A stretch of 64,000 bases of DNA from Roseateles chitinivorans (GCF_002761755.1 NZ_PEOG01000016.1:1-64000); one strand, 5' to 3'. Shown: positions 1 through 9,766, numbered from the stretch's first letter. Notes: generated from the sequence alone by a model not told the origin. Made by a program: numbers and translations.

Positions 1-343
1 CGCCCGCCACCGTCACCACGCAGCTCTGCACCACCACGCCGGCGGTCAGCAGTTCGGGCGCGCGGCAGGCCGGACGTCCGCTCCCGCCCAGCCCCCGCAG
101 GGGCTCCCGGATGCGCGCGAACGCGTCCAGGCCCTGGTCGCGACCGACCTCCAGCGGCGGCGCCGCCCAGAGCTGCATGACCTTGCCGGGCGGCAGGTCG
201 GCCGGCTGCTGCAGCAGCCCGTCGTCGACCACGCGCATCGTCCAGCCGGTCGGCGCCTCGTAGGCGCGGGCGGGCGGGGCCGCCATGACCAGCACCAGCG
301 ACATCAACGGCATCAGGCAACGGCGGAAGGCATCCAGGCGCAT
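1..343 (-). CDS. Hypothetical secreted protein, C-terminus outside window
   Basis: An open frame begins at the ATG whose first base is 343 and runs off the left edge, so only about 114 residues are visible. The first 27 or so residues look like a signal peptide: a basic start (MRLDAFRR), a hydrophobic core rich in Leu, Met and Val, then APPARA before the likely cleavage. The mature part starts YEAPTGWTMR and has no motif I recognise. Two cysteines near the visible end could form a periplasmic disulfide. Function unknown. It lies downstream of the binding-protein gene on the same strand but is separated from it by an apparent terminator. Confidence 0.6.
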   Translation of the reverse strand, partial: MRLDAFRRCLMPLMSLVLVMAAPPARAYEAPTGWTMRVVDDGLLQQPADLPPGKVMQLWAAPPLEVGRDQGLDAFARIREPLRGLGGSGRPACRAPELLTAGVVVQSCVVTVAG

Positions 344-432
344 GACGATCCTGCGGCAGTGAGGAGCGCGCAGTGTCGGGGCGATGGGTCCGCCCGCGTC
401 CCCCAAGCCCTAGGGAGTGCCAGAAATGCGAA

Positions 433-450
433 GCGGGCCCTGAGGCCCGC
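433..450 (-). terminator. Hairpin after the amino-acid-binding protein gene
   Basis: A 7-bp perfect stem (GCGGGCC/GGCCCGC) with a 4-base loop lies 28 bases past the stop codon of the minus-strand gene. The minus-strand continuation TTCGCATTTCTG is moderately T-rich, fitting a weak intrinsic terminator. It would separate this gene from the partial gene at the left edge. Confidence 0.55.
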
Positions 451-477
451 CGGAGTTCCTCGAGCGACGCTCGCGGA

Positions 478-1395
478 TCAGATGGAATAACCCAGCAGCA
501 TCGCCACGCCGGCTTCCTTGTTGGGACGCTTGAAGCCGTCGCGGGTCAGGCGGTTCATCGGGATCGACAGCGCCGCGGTCTGGAACCACTTGGCGTAGAG
601 CTGGTCGATCTCGCCGCTGGCATAGACGCGGCTCAGGGCGCGGTCCACCACGGTCGCGAGGCGGGCGTCGCCCTTGCGCATCATGATCCCGTAGGGCTCG
701 ACCGAGAAGGCCATGCCGCCCAGGCTCAGGCTGTCCAGCGCCTTCTCCTTGGAGGCCAGCCCCAGCAGCAGCGCATCGTCCTGCGCGAACGCGCGGGCCT
801 TGCCCTCGCGCAGCGCCTTGAAGGCCTCGCCGTTGTTGGCGTACTGCGTCAGCGTCATCCGGGCTTCGCCGGAGTTGTTCAGCTGGTTGAAGAGCTTCTC
901 CGAGGTCGTGCCCTTGGCCAGCGCGATCGTCATGCCGTCCAGGTCCTTGATCGTCTCGACCTTGGTGCCGTTGGCCAGCAGCACCCGCATGCCGGCGACG
1001 AAGATCGTGTAGCTGAAGTCGACCTGCTCCTGCCGCGCCTTGGTGTTGGTCGTGGAGCCGCACTCCAGGTCGATGTCGCCCTTCTGCAGCTTGGGGATGC
1101 GGTCCGCGCCGGTGACGACGACGTAGTTGACCTTCAGCTCCGGCAGCTTGAGTTCCTTCTTGATCTCGTCGACGGCCGCCAGGCACAGCTCGACCGAGTA
1201 GCCCTGGCCCTGCTTCTGCTCATTGACGAAGGAGAACGGACGGGACGACTCGCGCACGCCGAGCGTGATCGTGCGGGACTCCTTGATGCGGGCCATCGTG
1301 TCGATGACGGGACCGGCGGCGGCGGCCGACAGCGAGGTCAGCGCTGCGGCGGACATGACAACGGCGCCGCTCAGGCGCCGGATCGCGGATGACAT
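478..1395 (-). CDS. ABC transporter substrate-binding protein, polar amino acid type
   Basis: 305 residues, a usual length for the SBP_bac_3 family (glutamate/aspartate-type periplasmic binding proteins). Residues 1-26 are a signal peptide ending SAAAA. The mature protein starts with the family pattern TLGVRESSRPFSFVN and continues with GYSVELC, the GDIDLECGSTTNTKAR ligand-pocket region and a late IDQLYAKWF segment. It should bind an amino acid, probably acidic, in the periplasm and deliver it to an ABC permease. No permease or ATPase lies beside it, so it is an orphan here. The exact ligand cannot be read from sequence. Confidence 0.85.
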   Translation of the reverse strand: MSSAIRRLSGAVVMSAAALTSLSAAAAGPVIDTMARIKESRTITLGVRESSRPFSFVNEQKQGQGYSVELCLAAVDEIKKELKLPELKVNYVVVTGADRIPKLQKGDIDLECGSTTNTKARQEQVDFSYTIFVAGMRVLLANGTKVETIKDLDGMTIALAKGTTSEKLFNQLNNSGEARMTLTQYANNGEAFKALREGKARAFAQDDALLLGLASKEKALDSLSLGGMAFSVEPYGIMMRKGDARLATVVDRALSRVYASGEIDQLYAKWFQTAALSIPMNRLTRDGFKRPNKEAGVAMLLGYSI

Positions 1396-1545
1396 GGGCG
1401 AGTCTCGGGTCGGTGAAAACCCTGAATTCTAGGGAGTCACCCTCACCGAAGCCTCACCAGCGCCCCCCGCTCGACCACCGGTTCGGAACCGTTGGACCGG
1501 AAGCCGGACCCTTCCGTGAAATCAATCACAGGTCGACAACCGAAC

Positions 1546-2874
1546 TTACCGGGACGGCGCGGTCGCCGGCGCGCCGCCCGCCGGCTGGCCACGCACCAGT
1601 TGGCGCATCAGCAGGGCGGCCACCAGCGTCGACCCGATCACGACATAGCCCACATGCGGGAAGTCGTTGACATGGCCATCCGGCCCGATGTGGACGATGT
1701 GGCCCGCCACCAGCGAGGCCACGCCGCCGGCGAGTTGCTGCAGCGCCGAATTGATCGCGTTGAACGATCCGCGCTGCTCCGGCGCGGGCACGCCGGCGAG
1801 CGTCGCCTGGGCCGGGATCATGCGCGAGAAGATGCCCACGAACATCACCACGTTCACCAGGATCAGCAGCCACAGCGGCGACGGGCCCAGGTGGGTGTAG
1901 ACGGCGACCGTGGCGATGGTGATCGCGCAACCGGCGTAGAACACGGGCATCGCGCCGACGCGGTCGGCCATGCGGCCGATCAGCGGCGAGAAGACCAGGG
2001 TGCAGATGCCGGTCACCAGGTAGATCACCGGCAGGTGATCCAGCGGGATGCCGACGTTGTGCACCACGAAGGCGCTGGCGAAGGGCATCAGCATGAAGCC
2101 ACCCGTCGTCAGCAGCGCGGTCAGCGCGAAGGCGAGCTGCTGGCGCGACACGCGCACCGTCTGCAGCAGATGCCGGCCGGCGCTGTGCCGGCCGGTGCCG
2201 GCCGCGCCCAGGTGCGCATTCACCGGCTGCAGCTTGACCATGATCACCAGCGCGGCGAGCAGCCCGAACAGCACGATCGCGATGAACGGCGCATGCCAGT
2301 CGAAGCGCGAGGCCAGGAAGATCGAGAACGGCAGCCCCAGCACCTGGCTGGCCGCGAAGCCGCCCTGCAGCAGGCCCATCACCCGGCCGCGCTGCGCGGG
2401 CGGGAACAGGTCGGCGGTGATGGCCATGACGATGGAGCCGATGACGCCGCCGAACAGGCCGGTGACGATGCGCGCCGCCAGCAGCGAAACGAAGCTGGTA
2501 GCCAGGCCGCACCACAGCGTGCCCAGCAGGAAGCCGCCGAAGAAGAACAGCAGCAGCCGCTTGCGGTCGAAGCGGTCGGCGAAGCCGGCGGTCAGCAGCC
2601 CCGCGATGCCGGCGCTGAAGGCGTAGGCCGAGACGGCGGAGCCGAACTCGCCGGCGCTCATCCGCAGCGCCGGCATGATCATCACGCCCAGCGGGGACAT
2701 GATCATGAAGTCCAGCACCACGGTGAACTGCAGCAACGCCATCAGGCCGGCGGCCAGGCGCTGGTAGGGCGTGAAGGGCTGCATCGCGGCGGGTGTCGCG
2801 GCAGGTGTCGCGCCGGGTGTCGCGGTGGGGGCCGCGACGGGGTCGCCAGCGGGAACGGATTTGTTTTCGGGCAT
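1546..2874 (-). CDS. MFS transporter
   Basis: 442 residues from the ATG at 2874 (MPENKSVPAG). Longer upstream starts in the frame would add a basic, non-hydrophobic extension that does not look real. Residues 10-30 are a low-complexity Ala/Thr/Pro stretch (ATPx repeats), followed by about twelve hydrophobic segments. The loop after segment 2 carries GFADRFDRKR, the classic MFS loop 2-3 signature, and a later GRMADRVGAM repeats the pattern in the second half. It is an inner-membrane secondary transporter, possibly a drug or metabolite exporter; the substrate is not evident. It is divergent from the diguanylate cyclase gene, with 236 bp between starts. Confidence 0.85.
   Translation of the reverse strand: MPENKSVPAGDPVAAPTATPGATPAATPAAMQPFTPYQRLAAGLMALLQFTVVLDFMIMSPLGVMIMPALRMSAGEFGSAVSAYAFSAGIAGLLTAGFADRFDRKRLLLFFFGGFLLGTLWCGLATSFVSLLAARIVTGLFGGVIGSIVMAITADLFPPAQRGRVMGLLQGGFAASQVLGLPFSIFLASRFDWHAPFIAIVLFGLLAALVIMVKLQPVNAHLGAAGTGRHSAGRHLLQTVRVSRQQLAFALTALLTTGGFMLMPFASAFVVHNVGIPLDHLPVIYLVTGICTLVFSPLIGRMADRVGAMPVFYAGCAITIATVAVYTHLGPSPLWLLILVNVVMFVGIFSRMIPAQATLAGVPAPEQRGSFNAINSALQQLAGGVASLVAGHIVHIGPDGHVNDFPHVGYVVIGSTLVAALLMRQLVRGQPAGGAPATAPSR
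2792..2824. repeat. Three tandem 12-bp repeats in the MFS gene
   Basis: The 9-mer GGTGTCGCG recurs at 2792, 2804 and 2816, a 12-bp period. It encodes the ATPx tetrapeptide repeats of the MFS protein's N-terminal tail and could vary in copy number by slippage. Confidence 0.6.
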
Positions 2875-3110
2875 GGGGCGCGATTCTGCGCACCGTCGGT
2901 CTCCACTGCGTAAAGACATGGCCGGCATCCGGAGAATCCCCGGGCCGACGGTCCCCCAAGTCCCTCCTTTCACCGGAAACAGGGGATGAATCGCGGCGGC
3001 GCGAGGTCTAGACTGGCGCCACGCCGGCAAGGTGGTGCCGCGCACCGACGCACGACAGTGCGCGCGCGGCCGCCGGCAGGGCCAGGGAGCGGTCCTCTTC
3101 GGGGCGATCG

Positions 3111-4133
3111 ATGCCGAGCCGGGAAGCGCTTCTCCGCATCATCGAGATCCACAGCCAGGTCGCCCAGCTGGGACTGGACCTGGCCGGCGTGATGTCGCTG
3201 TCGGTCCACGGCACGCTGGAGCTCGTCGATGCCGACGGTGCCGCGATCGAGCTGGCCGAAGGCGAGGACCTGGTCTACCGCGCCGTCGCCGGCGCCGCCT
3301 CCCATCAGCTGGGCGTGCGGGTGCGCCGCGACGGCAGCCTCTCCGGCACCTGCCTGCGCCAGGGCATCCCGCTGATCTGCGAGGACGTCGAGTCCGACAG
3401 CCGCGTCGACCTCGAGGCCTGCCGTCGTGTCGGGCTGCGCTCGATGGTCGTGCTGCCGCTGTCGCACCAGGGCACGCCGGTCGGCGTGCTCAAGGCCTTC
3501 TCCGCCCGCACCCGCAACTTCGGCAACCGCGAGGTGGAGGTGCTTTCGCTGATGTCCAAGGTGCTCGGCGCGGCGATGTACTGGGCCACCCGCTACGGCC
3601 GCGACGACCTCTTCCACCGCGCCACCCATGACGACATGACCGGCCTGGCCAACCGCTCCCTCTTCATGGACCGGCTGCGGCATGCGACCGCCGAGGTCGA
3701 GCGCGGCGACCCGCCGATCGCCGTGCTGCTGCTGGACATGGACGGCTTGAAGCTCATCAACGACAGCCTCGGCCATGCGGCCGGCGACGCCGCCCTGATC
3801 GAGTTCAGCCGCCGCCTGGCCGCGGCGACCCGGGAGTCGGACACGGTCGCCCGGCTGGGCGGCGACGAGTTCGCGGTGCTGCTGACGCATGCGGGCTCGG
3901 CCGCGACGCTGGAGACGACGCTCGATCGCATCCAGGCCGCCGTCGAGGGCCCCTTCGGCTACCTCGACCGGGTGCTGCGGCTGCGGGCGAGCATGGGGGC
4001 CTCGCGCTGCCCCGAGGACTGGCGCGACGCGACGGCGCTGATGGAGTGCGCCGACATGCGGATGTACGAGGCCAAGCGCACGCGCCAGGGCCGGGACCGC
4101 ACCGGGCCGGCGCCGCTGGACCCGCCCTGTTGA
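3111..4133 (+). CDS. Diguanylate cyclase with GAF sensor domain
   Basis: 340 residues. A GAF domain spans about 15-155 (LVDADGAAIELAEG, SLSGTCLRQGIPLICEDV), and a GGDEF domain about 168-325. The catalytic motif RLGGDEF sits at 248-254. An RxxD inhibitory site (RESD, 241-244) lies five residues before it, so product feedback by cyclic di-GMP is likely. The DMTGLANR segment starts the cyclase domain as expected. There is no membrane segment, so this is a cytoplasmic enzyme making c-di-GMP from two GTP. The next gene is a response regulator of a type often tied to c-di-GMP signalling, though a 140-bp gap separates them. Confidence 0.93.
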   Translation: MPSREALLRIIEIHSQVAQLGLDLAGVMSLSVHGTLELVDADGAAIELAEGEDLVYRAVAGAASHQLGVRVRRDGSLSGTCLRQGIPLICEDVESDSRVDLEACRRVGLRSMVVLPLSHQGTPVGVLKAFSARTRNFGNREVEVLSLMSKVLGAAMYWATRYGRDDLFHRATHDDMTGLANRSLFMDRLRHATAEVERGDPPIAVLLLDMDGLKLINDSLGHAAGDAALIEFSRRLAAATRESDTVARLGGDEFAVLLTHAGSAATLETTLDRIQAAVEGPFGYLDRVLRLRASMGASRCPEDWRDATALMECADMRMYEAKRTRQGRDRTGPAPLDPPC

Positions 4134-4273
4134 GCGCTCCGAGCGGCGCCCGGCGCCGGCGCCGAAACCGTGCGGGGATCACACGCCGCGCCACGCCCGC
4201 GTGCATGTCCGCATTCCCTTGTCACGGCCGCTGCTGATAATTGGCCGCACATCAAGAGCCCAGGGAGGGACCG

Positions 4274-5224
4274 ATGACCGACATGGTGTTCGCCGACGAG
4301 CTGCCGGAACCGGGGGAGGACCACCGGACGCGCGCGCTCGATCCCTGGGTGGTGATGATCGTGGACGACGATCCGGCCGTGCACCAGGTCACCCAGCTGG
4401 TCATGGCGGACTTCGAGTTCGCCGGCCGCAGGCTCCAGTTCCTGAATGCCTACAGCGGCAGCGAGGCGCGCGACGTGCTGCGCGACCGCAACGACATCGC
4501 GCTGATCCTGCTGGACGTGGTGATGGAGTCGGAGCACGCCGGGCTGGACGTCGCCCGCTTCATCCGCGAGGAGCTGCGCAACACGCAGGTGCGCATCGTG
4601 CTGCGCACCGGGCAGCCGGGCCAGGCGCCGGAAGAGCACGTCATCAAGACCTACGACATCAATGACTACAAGGAGAAGACGGAGCTGACCAAGCGCAAGC
4701 TGATCACCGTCTTCTATTCGGCGCTGCGCTCCTATCGGGACATCGTCATCCTGTCGCAGTCCCGCGCGGCGCTGCGGCGCTCGATCGACGCGATCACCCA
4801 GATCCACGACTCGAGCAACCTGCGCCACTTCGCGTCGGCGCTGCTGGAGCAGGTCGGGCACATGCTGGGCTACCAGGCGCAGGGCCTGTGCGCGAGCCGC
4901 ATGTACGCGGCCTCGCATGCCGAGGGCCGGCTGCAGGTGCTGGCCGCCACCTCCGAGTACCAGGGGCTGCTCGCCGGCCACCGCCTCACCGACCTGCCGC
5001 CCGACGTGCGCGACGCGCTGGACCTGGCGCTCGTCACGCGCGAGAGCCGCTTCGAGGACGGGCGCTTCATCGGCTACTACCGGACCCACTCGGGCAACGA
5101 GAGCCTGCTCTACATGGTGCTGTCCGATCCGATCGACGACGAAGGGCGCGAGATGCTGGACATCTTCTGCGCCAACGTCGCGATCGCCTACGAGGGGTTG
5201 CTGGCACGGGATCGCGCGCGCTGA
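4274..5224 (+). CDS. Response regulator with DUF3369 domain
   Basis: 316 residues. The ATG at 4274 follows GGGAGGG at a good ribosome-binding distance; an in-frame start further upstream lacks this. The receiver domain (about 25-160) has the acidic pocket DDD at 31-33 and phosphoacceptor Asp81 (LILLDVVME). The C-terminal 150 residues match DUF3369, a domain that follows receivers in some c-di-GMP-related regulators. No HD-GYP, EAL or DNA-binding domain follows, so output is probably by protein contact. The cognate kinase is not in the window. Confidence 0.85.
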   Translation: MTDMVFADELPEPGEDHRTRALDPWVVMIVDDDPAVHQVTQLVMADFEFAGRRLQFLNAYSGSEARDVLRDRNDIALILLDVVMESEHAGLDVARFIREELRNTQVRIVLRTGQPGQAPEEHVIKTYDINDYKEKTELTKRKLITVFYSALRSYRDIVILSQSRAALRRSIDAITQIHDSSNLRHFASALLEQVGHMLGYQAQGLCASRMYAASHAEGRLQVLAATSEYQGLLAGHRLTDLPPDVRDALDLALVTRESRFEDGRFIGYYRTHSGNESLLYMVLSDPIDDEGREMLDIFCANVAIAYEGLLARDRAR

Positions 5225-5282
5225 AGCGCCCTATCATCGCGGCCGCTTTCCCGGGATTCCGGGGTTCCGCGGTGCCGCGTCC

Positions 5283-6077
5283 ATGCATCAACTTCGCCTC
5301 TTCTTCATCGCCCTGCAGTTCTTCACCCGCGTGCCGGTGCCACGCTGGGTCGGCTTCGAGCCCGCCTGGCTGCAGCAGTGCGCGCGCTACTTCCCGCTCG
5401 TTGGCGCGGTGGTGGGCGGCTGCTCGGCGCTGGTGCTGTGGGGGGCGATGCAGCTGTTCCCGGCCACGGTGGCGGTGGGACTGGCGATGGCGGCCAGCGT
5501 CTGGCTGACCGGCGGCTTCCATGAGGACGGGCTCGCGGACAGCTGCGACGCGCTCGGCGGCGCGGTGTCGCGCGAGAAGGCGCTGGCCATCATGAAGGAC
5601 TCGCGCATCGGCAGCTACGGCGCGCTGGGGCTGATCCTGGTGCTGGGCCTGAAGGCGGCGGTGCTGCTGGGCCTGGCGGACACCGATCCGGCGCTGGCGG
5701 CGCTGGCGATCGTCTGGGCGCATGTGGCGTCGCGGGCGGCGCCGGTCTGGCTGCTGCATGCGCTGCCCTATGCCGGCGACGCCGACCATGCCAAGGCCAA
5801 GCCGCTGGCGACGCAGATCAGCGGCCCGGGCCTGGCGATCGCGCTGGGCCTGGTGGTGCTGGCGACGGCGGCCGGCGCCTGGCTGACGCCGGAGAACATG
5901 CCGCTGATGCTGGGCGCGGTGGTGGTGGCGGCGGGGCTGACCTTCTACATGCAGTCGATGCTGGAACGGCGCCTGCACGGCTACACCGGCGACACGCTGG
6001 GCGCGACCCAGCAGGTCGTGGAGCTCGGCGCCCTGTTGGCCTTCCTGGCGCTGGCGCCGCTGTTCCCGGTGGATTGA
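5283..6077 (+). CDS. cobS: Adenosylcobinamide-GDP ribazoletransferase (cobalamin synthase)
   Basis: 264 residues. CobS joins adenosylcobinamide-GDP and alpha-ribazole (or its phosphate) in the inner membrane, the last step of the lower cobalamin ligand pathway. The signature TGGFHEDGLADSCDALGG near residues 78-95 carries the conserved acidic residues. Several hydrophobic segments follow, and the ending GYTGDTLGATQQ is typical of the family. The stop overlaps or abuts the next gene, a CobC-like phosphatase, forming a two-gene lower-ligand unit. No cobalamin riboswitch is visible in the 58 bp upstream. Confidence 0.93.
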   Translation: MHQLRLFFIALQFFTRVPVPRWVGFEPAWLQQCARYFPLVGAVVGGCSALVLWGAMQLFPATVAVGLAMAASVWLTGGFHEDGLADSCDALGGAVSREKALAIMKDSRIGSYGALGLILVLGLKAAVLLGLADTDPALAALAIVWAHVASRAAPVWLLHALPYAGDADHAKAKPLATQISGPGLAIALGLVVLATAAGAWLTPENMPLMLGAVVVAAGLTFYMQSMLERRLHGYTGDTLGATQQVVELGALLAFLALAPLFPVD

Positions 6078-6079
6078 CG

Positions 6080-6646
6080 ATGAGCGGCGGCCTCCCGAAC
6101 GCCAGCGCCAGCGCCCGCGCTGACGGTGCGTTGAGCGTCTGGCGGCATCCCCGCCCGGACGGCGCGCACGGGCTGTGTGTCGGCGCGCGCTGCGACCTGC
6201 CGGTGGCGCGCCGCCGGGCCAAGCGCCTCGCGCGGCGGATCCAGGCCCATGCGCGGCGGCATCGGCTGCCGCATGTGGTGTGGACGTCCCCGCTGCGGCG
6301 CTGTGCCGACGTCGGACGCTGGCTCAAGCGCTGGGGATGGCGTCACCACCAGGACGCGGCGCTCGCGGAACTGGACTTCGGCGACTGGGACGGTCGGCCA
6401 TGGGCCGGGATCCCGAAGGCGGAGATCGACGCCTGGGTCGCAGACTTCGCCCGCTTCGCGCCGGCGGGCGGTGAGGCGCTGACCACGCTGCTGGCCCGCG
6501 CGTCGGCCTGGTCGGGCGGCGCGCTGGTGGTCAGTCATGGGGGATGGATGCTGGCGCGGCGATGGTCCGCGGAGCATCCCGGCGAGCTGCCGCGTGCGGA
6601 CCAGTGGCCGCGACCGCCGGCCTATGGTGAACGCTGGGCGCTCTGA
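6080..6646 (+). CDS. Histidine phosphatase family protein, CobC-like
   Basis: 188 residues from the ATG at 6080; an in-frame TTG at 6074 is a less likely start. The protein belongs to the phosphoglycerate-mutase-like superfamily. The N-terminal RHG motif is changed to RHP (SVWRHPRPDG), while the second His is kept in VVSHGGWML. Other family elements are the SPLRRCADV helix and LAELDFGDWDGRPW. Directly following cobS, it most likely acts as alpha-ribazole-5'-phosphate phosphatase, or phosphatase of the coupled product. The glycine-to-proline change in the catalytic motif is unusual and could alter activity. Confidence 0.75.
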   Translation: MSGGLPNASASARADGALSVWRHPRPDGAHGLCVGARCDLPVARRRAKRLARRIQAHARRHRLPHVVWTSPLRRCADVGRWLKRWGWRHHQDAALAELDFGDWDGRPWAGIPKAEIDAWVADFARFAPAGGEALTTLLARASAWSGGALVVSHGGWMLARRWSAEHPGELPRADQWPRPPAYGERWAL

Positions 6647-6671
6647 GCGCCGCCGCCCGCCGAGGACGTCC

Positions 6672-7049
<378 letters not shown>

Positions 7050-7559
7050 TTACTGCTCCATGCGGTTCTTGGCGATCCGGTCTTCCAGCCGCTCCCGCAC
7101 CAGCGGCGAGACGAACTTGGACACCTCGCCACCGAGCGTGGCGATCTCCCGGACGAAGGTCGAAGAGATGAACTGGTAATGGTCCGACGGCGTCAGGAAC
7201 ACCGTCTCCACCTCCGGCATCAACTGCCGGTTCATGCCGGCCATCTGGAATTCGTACTCGAAGTCCGAGACGGCCCGCAGGCCACGGACGACCACCTTGC
7301 CGCCGTTCTCCATCACGAAGTCGCGCAGCAGCCCCTTGAAGGCGACCACTTCGACATTCGGATACGGCGCGACCAGCGCGCGGGCCATGGCCAGGCGTTC
7401 GTCGACACTGAACATCGTCTTCTTGTGGTGTCCGGCAGCGACCGCGAGCACCAGCCGCTCGAACAACCGGCTCGCGCGGCGCACCAGATCCTCGTGGCCG
7501 AGGGTCATCGGATCGAAGGTGCCGGGGTAGACGGCGGTCAGCAGGGTCTGCGAAGTCAT
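7050..7559 (-). CDS. coaD: Pantetheine-phosphate adenylyltransferase
   Basis: 169 residues, the usual CoaD length. It transfers AMP from ATP to 4'-phosphopantetheine, the penultimate step of coenzyme A synthesis. The N-terminal nucleotidyltransferase motif [21 protein letters not shown] includes the T/HxGH signature. Other hallmarks are [19 protein letters not shown], the substrate loop, and [14 protein letters not shown] near the C-terminus. It lies nine bases after rsmD on the same strand, a conserved pairing in proteobacteria, and probably shares its transcript. Confidence 0.97.
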   Translation of the reverse strand: MTSQTLLTAVYPGTFDPMTLGHEDLVRRASRLFERLVLAVAAGHHKKTMFSVDERLAMARALVAPYPNVEVVAFKGLLRDFVMENGGKVVVRGLRAVSDFEYEFQMAGMNRQLMPEVETVFLTPSDHYQFISSTFVREIATLGGEVSKFVSPLVRERLEDRIAKNRMEQ

Positions 7560-7568
7560 GGGCGCGGA

Positions 7569-8252
7569 TTATCCGCCGCGTCGCAGCAGGCGGTAATGCA
7601 CCGCCCCGGCCCGCCCTTCCTTCCACACGGACAAGCCCAATGCCGGCGGCGCTTCCACCGGATGCGGCGATTCCAGATAGATCAGGCCGCCCTCCGCCAG
7701 CAGCGGCGCCGCCGCGGCCAGCGCCGGGAGGAACAGGTCCTGCGCGAACGGCGGATCCAGGAACACCAGGTCCAGCGAGCCGGGCGCCGCACGCCGCATC
7801 CAGGCCAGCGCATCGGCGTTCTCGATCACCATCGGCACGGTGCCGTCCTTGTCCAGGCGCTTCAGGTTGGCGCGCAGCGCGCTGGCGAGCGCGGCGTCGC
7901 GCTCCAGCAGCGTCACCCCCGCAGCCCCGCGCGACGCGGCCTCGAAGCCCAGCGCCCCGCTGCCGGCGAAGGCGTCCAGCACGCGCCAGCCGGCCAGGTC
8001 CTGGCCGAGCCAGTTGAACAGCGTCTCCCGCACTCGATCGGGCGTGGGCCGCAGACCCGGGCTGAACGGCACCGGCAGCTTGGAGCGCTTCCAGACCCCG
8101 CCGACGATGCGCACCTCGCCAGGACCGGCGGCCTTGGGCGGACGCGGCTTCATCGCGCCCTCGCCCACCGTCACCCGGGGACCGGGGCGGCCCGCACGGC
8201 GCAGGCCCTCGGTCGGATTCGCCTTGGCGCGGCCGCCGGACGAGGCGCTCAT
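7569..8252 (-). CDS. rsmD: 16S rRNA (guanine966-N2)-methyltransferase
   Basis: 227 residues from the ATG at 8252, which overlaps the hisF stop in an ATGA arrangement. A basic, low-complexity N-terminus of about 45 residues precedes [16 protein letters not shown], the family's usual beginning. The SAM-binding motif is [20 protein letters not shown], and the catalytic NPPY-type motif is [11 protein letters not shown]. It methylates G966 of 16S rRNA. RsmD is classically paired with coaD, as here. Its overlap with hisF places it on the histidine transcript. Confidence 0.94.
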   Translation of the reverse strand: MSASSGGRAKANPTEGLRRAGRPGPRVTVGEGAMKPRPPKAAGPGEVRIVGGVWKRSKLPVPFSPGLRPTPDRVRETLFNWLGQDLAGWRVLDAFAGSGALGFEAASRGAAGVTLLERDAALASALRANLKRLDKDGTVPMVIENADALAWMRRAAPGSLDLVFLDPPFAQDLFLPALAAAAPLLAEGGLIYLESPHPVEAPPALGLSVWKEGRAGAVHYRLLRRGG

Positions 8253-9019
8253 TGCCGCACCGGGATGCCCTGGGACGCCATCAGCGCCTTGGCCTCGCCG
8301 ACGGTGTGATCGCCGTAATGGAAGATGCTCGCGGCCAGGACCGCATCGGCGCCGCCCTGCGTGATGCCGTCGGCCAGGTCCTGCAGCGAGCCGACGCCGC
8401 CCGAGGCGATCACCGGCACGCTGACCGCGTCCGCCACCGCGCGGGTCAGCGAAAGGTCGAAACCGCTCTTGGTGCCGTCGCGGTCCATGCTGGTCAGCAG
8501 GATCTCGCCGGCGCCCAGGTCGGCCATCCGCGTCGCCCACTCGATCGCGTCCAGGCCGGTGTTCTTGCGGCCGCCATGGGTGTACACGTCCCAGCCGACG
8601 CTGCCGTCGGCGTTCTGGCGCCGCTTGGCGTCGATCGCCACGACGATGCACTGCGCGCCGTACTTGTCGGAGGCCGCGCGGATCAGCTCGGGGTCGGCCA
8701 CCGCGGCCGAGTTGAAGCTGACCTTGTCCGCGCCCGCATTCAGCAGCCGCCGCACGTCGGCGACCGAGCGCACGCCGCCACCCACCGTCAGCGGGATGAA
8801 GACCTGCGAGGCGACGCGCTCGATGATCGGCAGGATCAGGTCACGGCCGTCGCTGGTGGCGGTGATGTCCAGGAAGGTCAGTTCGTCCGCCCCCTGCTCG
8901 TTGTAGCGGGCCGCGATCTCGACCGGATCTCCCGCATCGCGCAGCTCGACGAAGTTGACGCCCTTCACGACGCGACCGCCGGTCACGTCCAGGCACGGGA
9001 TGATCCGCTTGGCCAGCAC
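8249..9019 (-). CDS. hisF: Imidazole glycerol phosphate synthase, cyclase subunit
   Basis: 256 residues, starting [23 protein letters not shown], the invariant HisF beginning with the catalytic Asp in CLDV. The second catalytic Asp is in [15 protein letters not shown]. It is a TIM barrel that uses ammonia from HisH to form imidazole glycerol phosphate and AICAR. It starts four bases after hisA ends and overlaps rsmD downstream. In related bacteria hisI and hisE usually follow; here they do not. Confidence 0.98.
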   Translation of the reverse strand: MLAKRIIPCLDVTGGRVVKGVNFVELRDAGDPVEIAARYNEQGADELTFLDITATSDGRDLILPIIERVASQVFIPLTVGGGVRSVADVRRLLNAGADKVSFNSAAVADPELIRAASDKYGAQCIVVAIDAKRRQNADGSVGWDVYTHGGRKNTGLDAIEWATRMADLGAGEILLTSMDRDGTKSGFDLSLTRAVADAVSVPVIASGGVGSLQDLADGITQGGADAVLAASIFHYGDHTVGEAKALMASQGIPVRQ

Positions 9020-9022
9020 CGC

Positions 9023-9766
9023 TCAGTCCCCGTTCAGCTCGTCGGCCCGACGCTGCGCCGCGGCGAAGTCCAGGTCGCCGGTGTAGATCGCGCGACCGCA
9101 GATCACGCCGCCCACGCCTTCGGACTCGACCGCGCACAGCGCCTCGATGTCGGCGATGTTGGACAGCCCGCCCGAGGCGATCACCGGGATGGACAAGGCC
9201 TGCGCCAGCTTCACCGTCGCGTCGAGGTTGATGCCGGTGAGCATGCCGTCGCGGCCGATGTCGGTGTAGATCACGCCCTCGATGCCGTAATCCTCGAATT
9301 TCTTCGCCAGGTCGATGACCTCGTGGCCGGTCAGCTTGCTCCAGCCGTCGGTGGCGACCTTGCCGTCCTTGGCGTCCAGGCCCACGATGATGTGGCCGCC
9401 GAAGGCCGATGCCGCGTCCTTGAGGAAGCCCGGGTTCTTCACCGCCGCGGTGCCGATGATCACGTACGAGAGACCGTCGTCCAGGTAGCGCTCGATCGTG
9501 TCCAGGTCGCGGATGCCGCCGCCCAGCTGCACCGGGATGTCGTCGCCGACCTCGCGCAGGATCGCCTTGATCGCGGCCTCGTTGACCGGCTTGCCGGCGA
9601 AGGCGCCGTTCAGGTCCACGAGGTGCAGGCGACGCGCGCCGGCGTCGACCCATCGTCGCGCCATCTGCGCCGGGTCCTCGCCGAAGGTCGTGGAGTCGTT
9701 CATGTCGCCTTGCTTGAGGCGGACGCACTTGCCGTCTTTCAGGTCGATCGCGGGAATCAGCAGCAT
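9023..9766 (-). CDS. hisA: ProFAR isomerase
   Basis: 247 residues. HisA isomerises N'-[(5'-phosphoribosyl)formimino]-AICAR ribonucleotide to the ribulosyl form. The start [21 protein letters not shown] has the catalytic Asp of AIDL, and [12 protein letters not shown] carries the second. Phosphate-binding glycines occur in [10 protein letters not shown] and [10 protein letters not shown]. It sits between hisH (87-bp gap) and hisF. Confidence 0.98.
   Translation of the reverse strand: MLLIPAIDLKDGKCVRLKQGDMNDSTTFGEDPAQMARRWVDAGARRLHLVDLNGAFAGKPVNEAAIKAILREVGDDIPVQLGGGIRDLDTIERYLDDGLSYVIIGTAAVKNPGFLKDAASAFGGHIIVGLDAKDGKVATDGWSKLTGHEVIDLAKKFEDYGIEGVIYTDIGRDGMLTGINLDATVKLAQALSIPVIASGGLSNIADIEALCAVESEGVGGVICGRAIYTGDLDFAAAQRRADELNGD

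Noticed and set aside
1479-1491. CGGTTC-G-GAACCG palindrome after the MFS gene as a terminator
   Set aside because: The stem is only six pairs with a one-base centre, and no T-run follows on either strand.
1492-2913. A 473-codon plus-strand frame opposite the MFS gene
   Set aside because: The translation is low-complexity (His/Gln/Arg/Gly-rich) and antisense to a clear membrane transporter; a GC-driven shadow.
4219-4241. Promoter TTGTCA...GATAAT before the response regulator
   Set aside because: The spacing is only 11 bases, too short for a sigma70 promoter.
5225-5282. Cobalamin riboswitch before cobS
   Set aside because: The gap is only 58 bp and shows no B12-box-like sequence.
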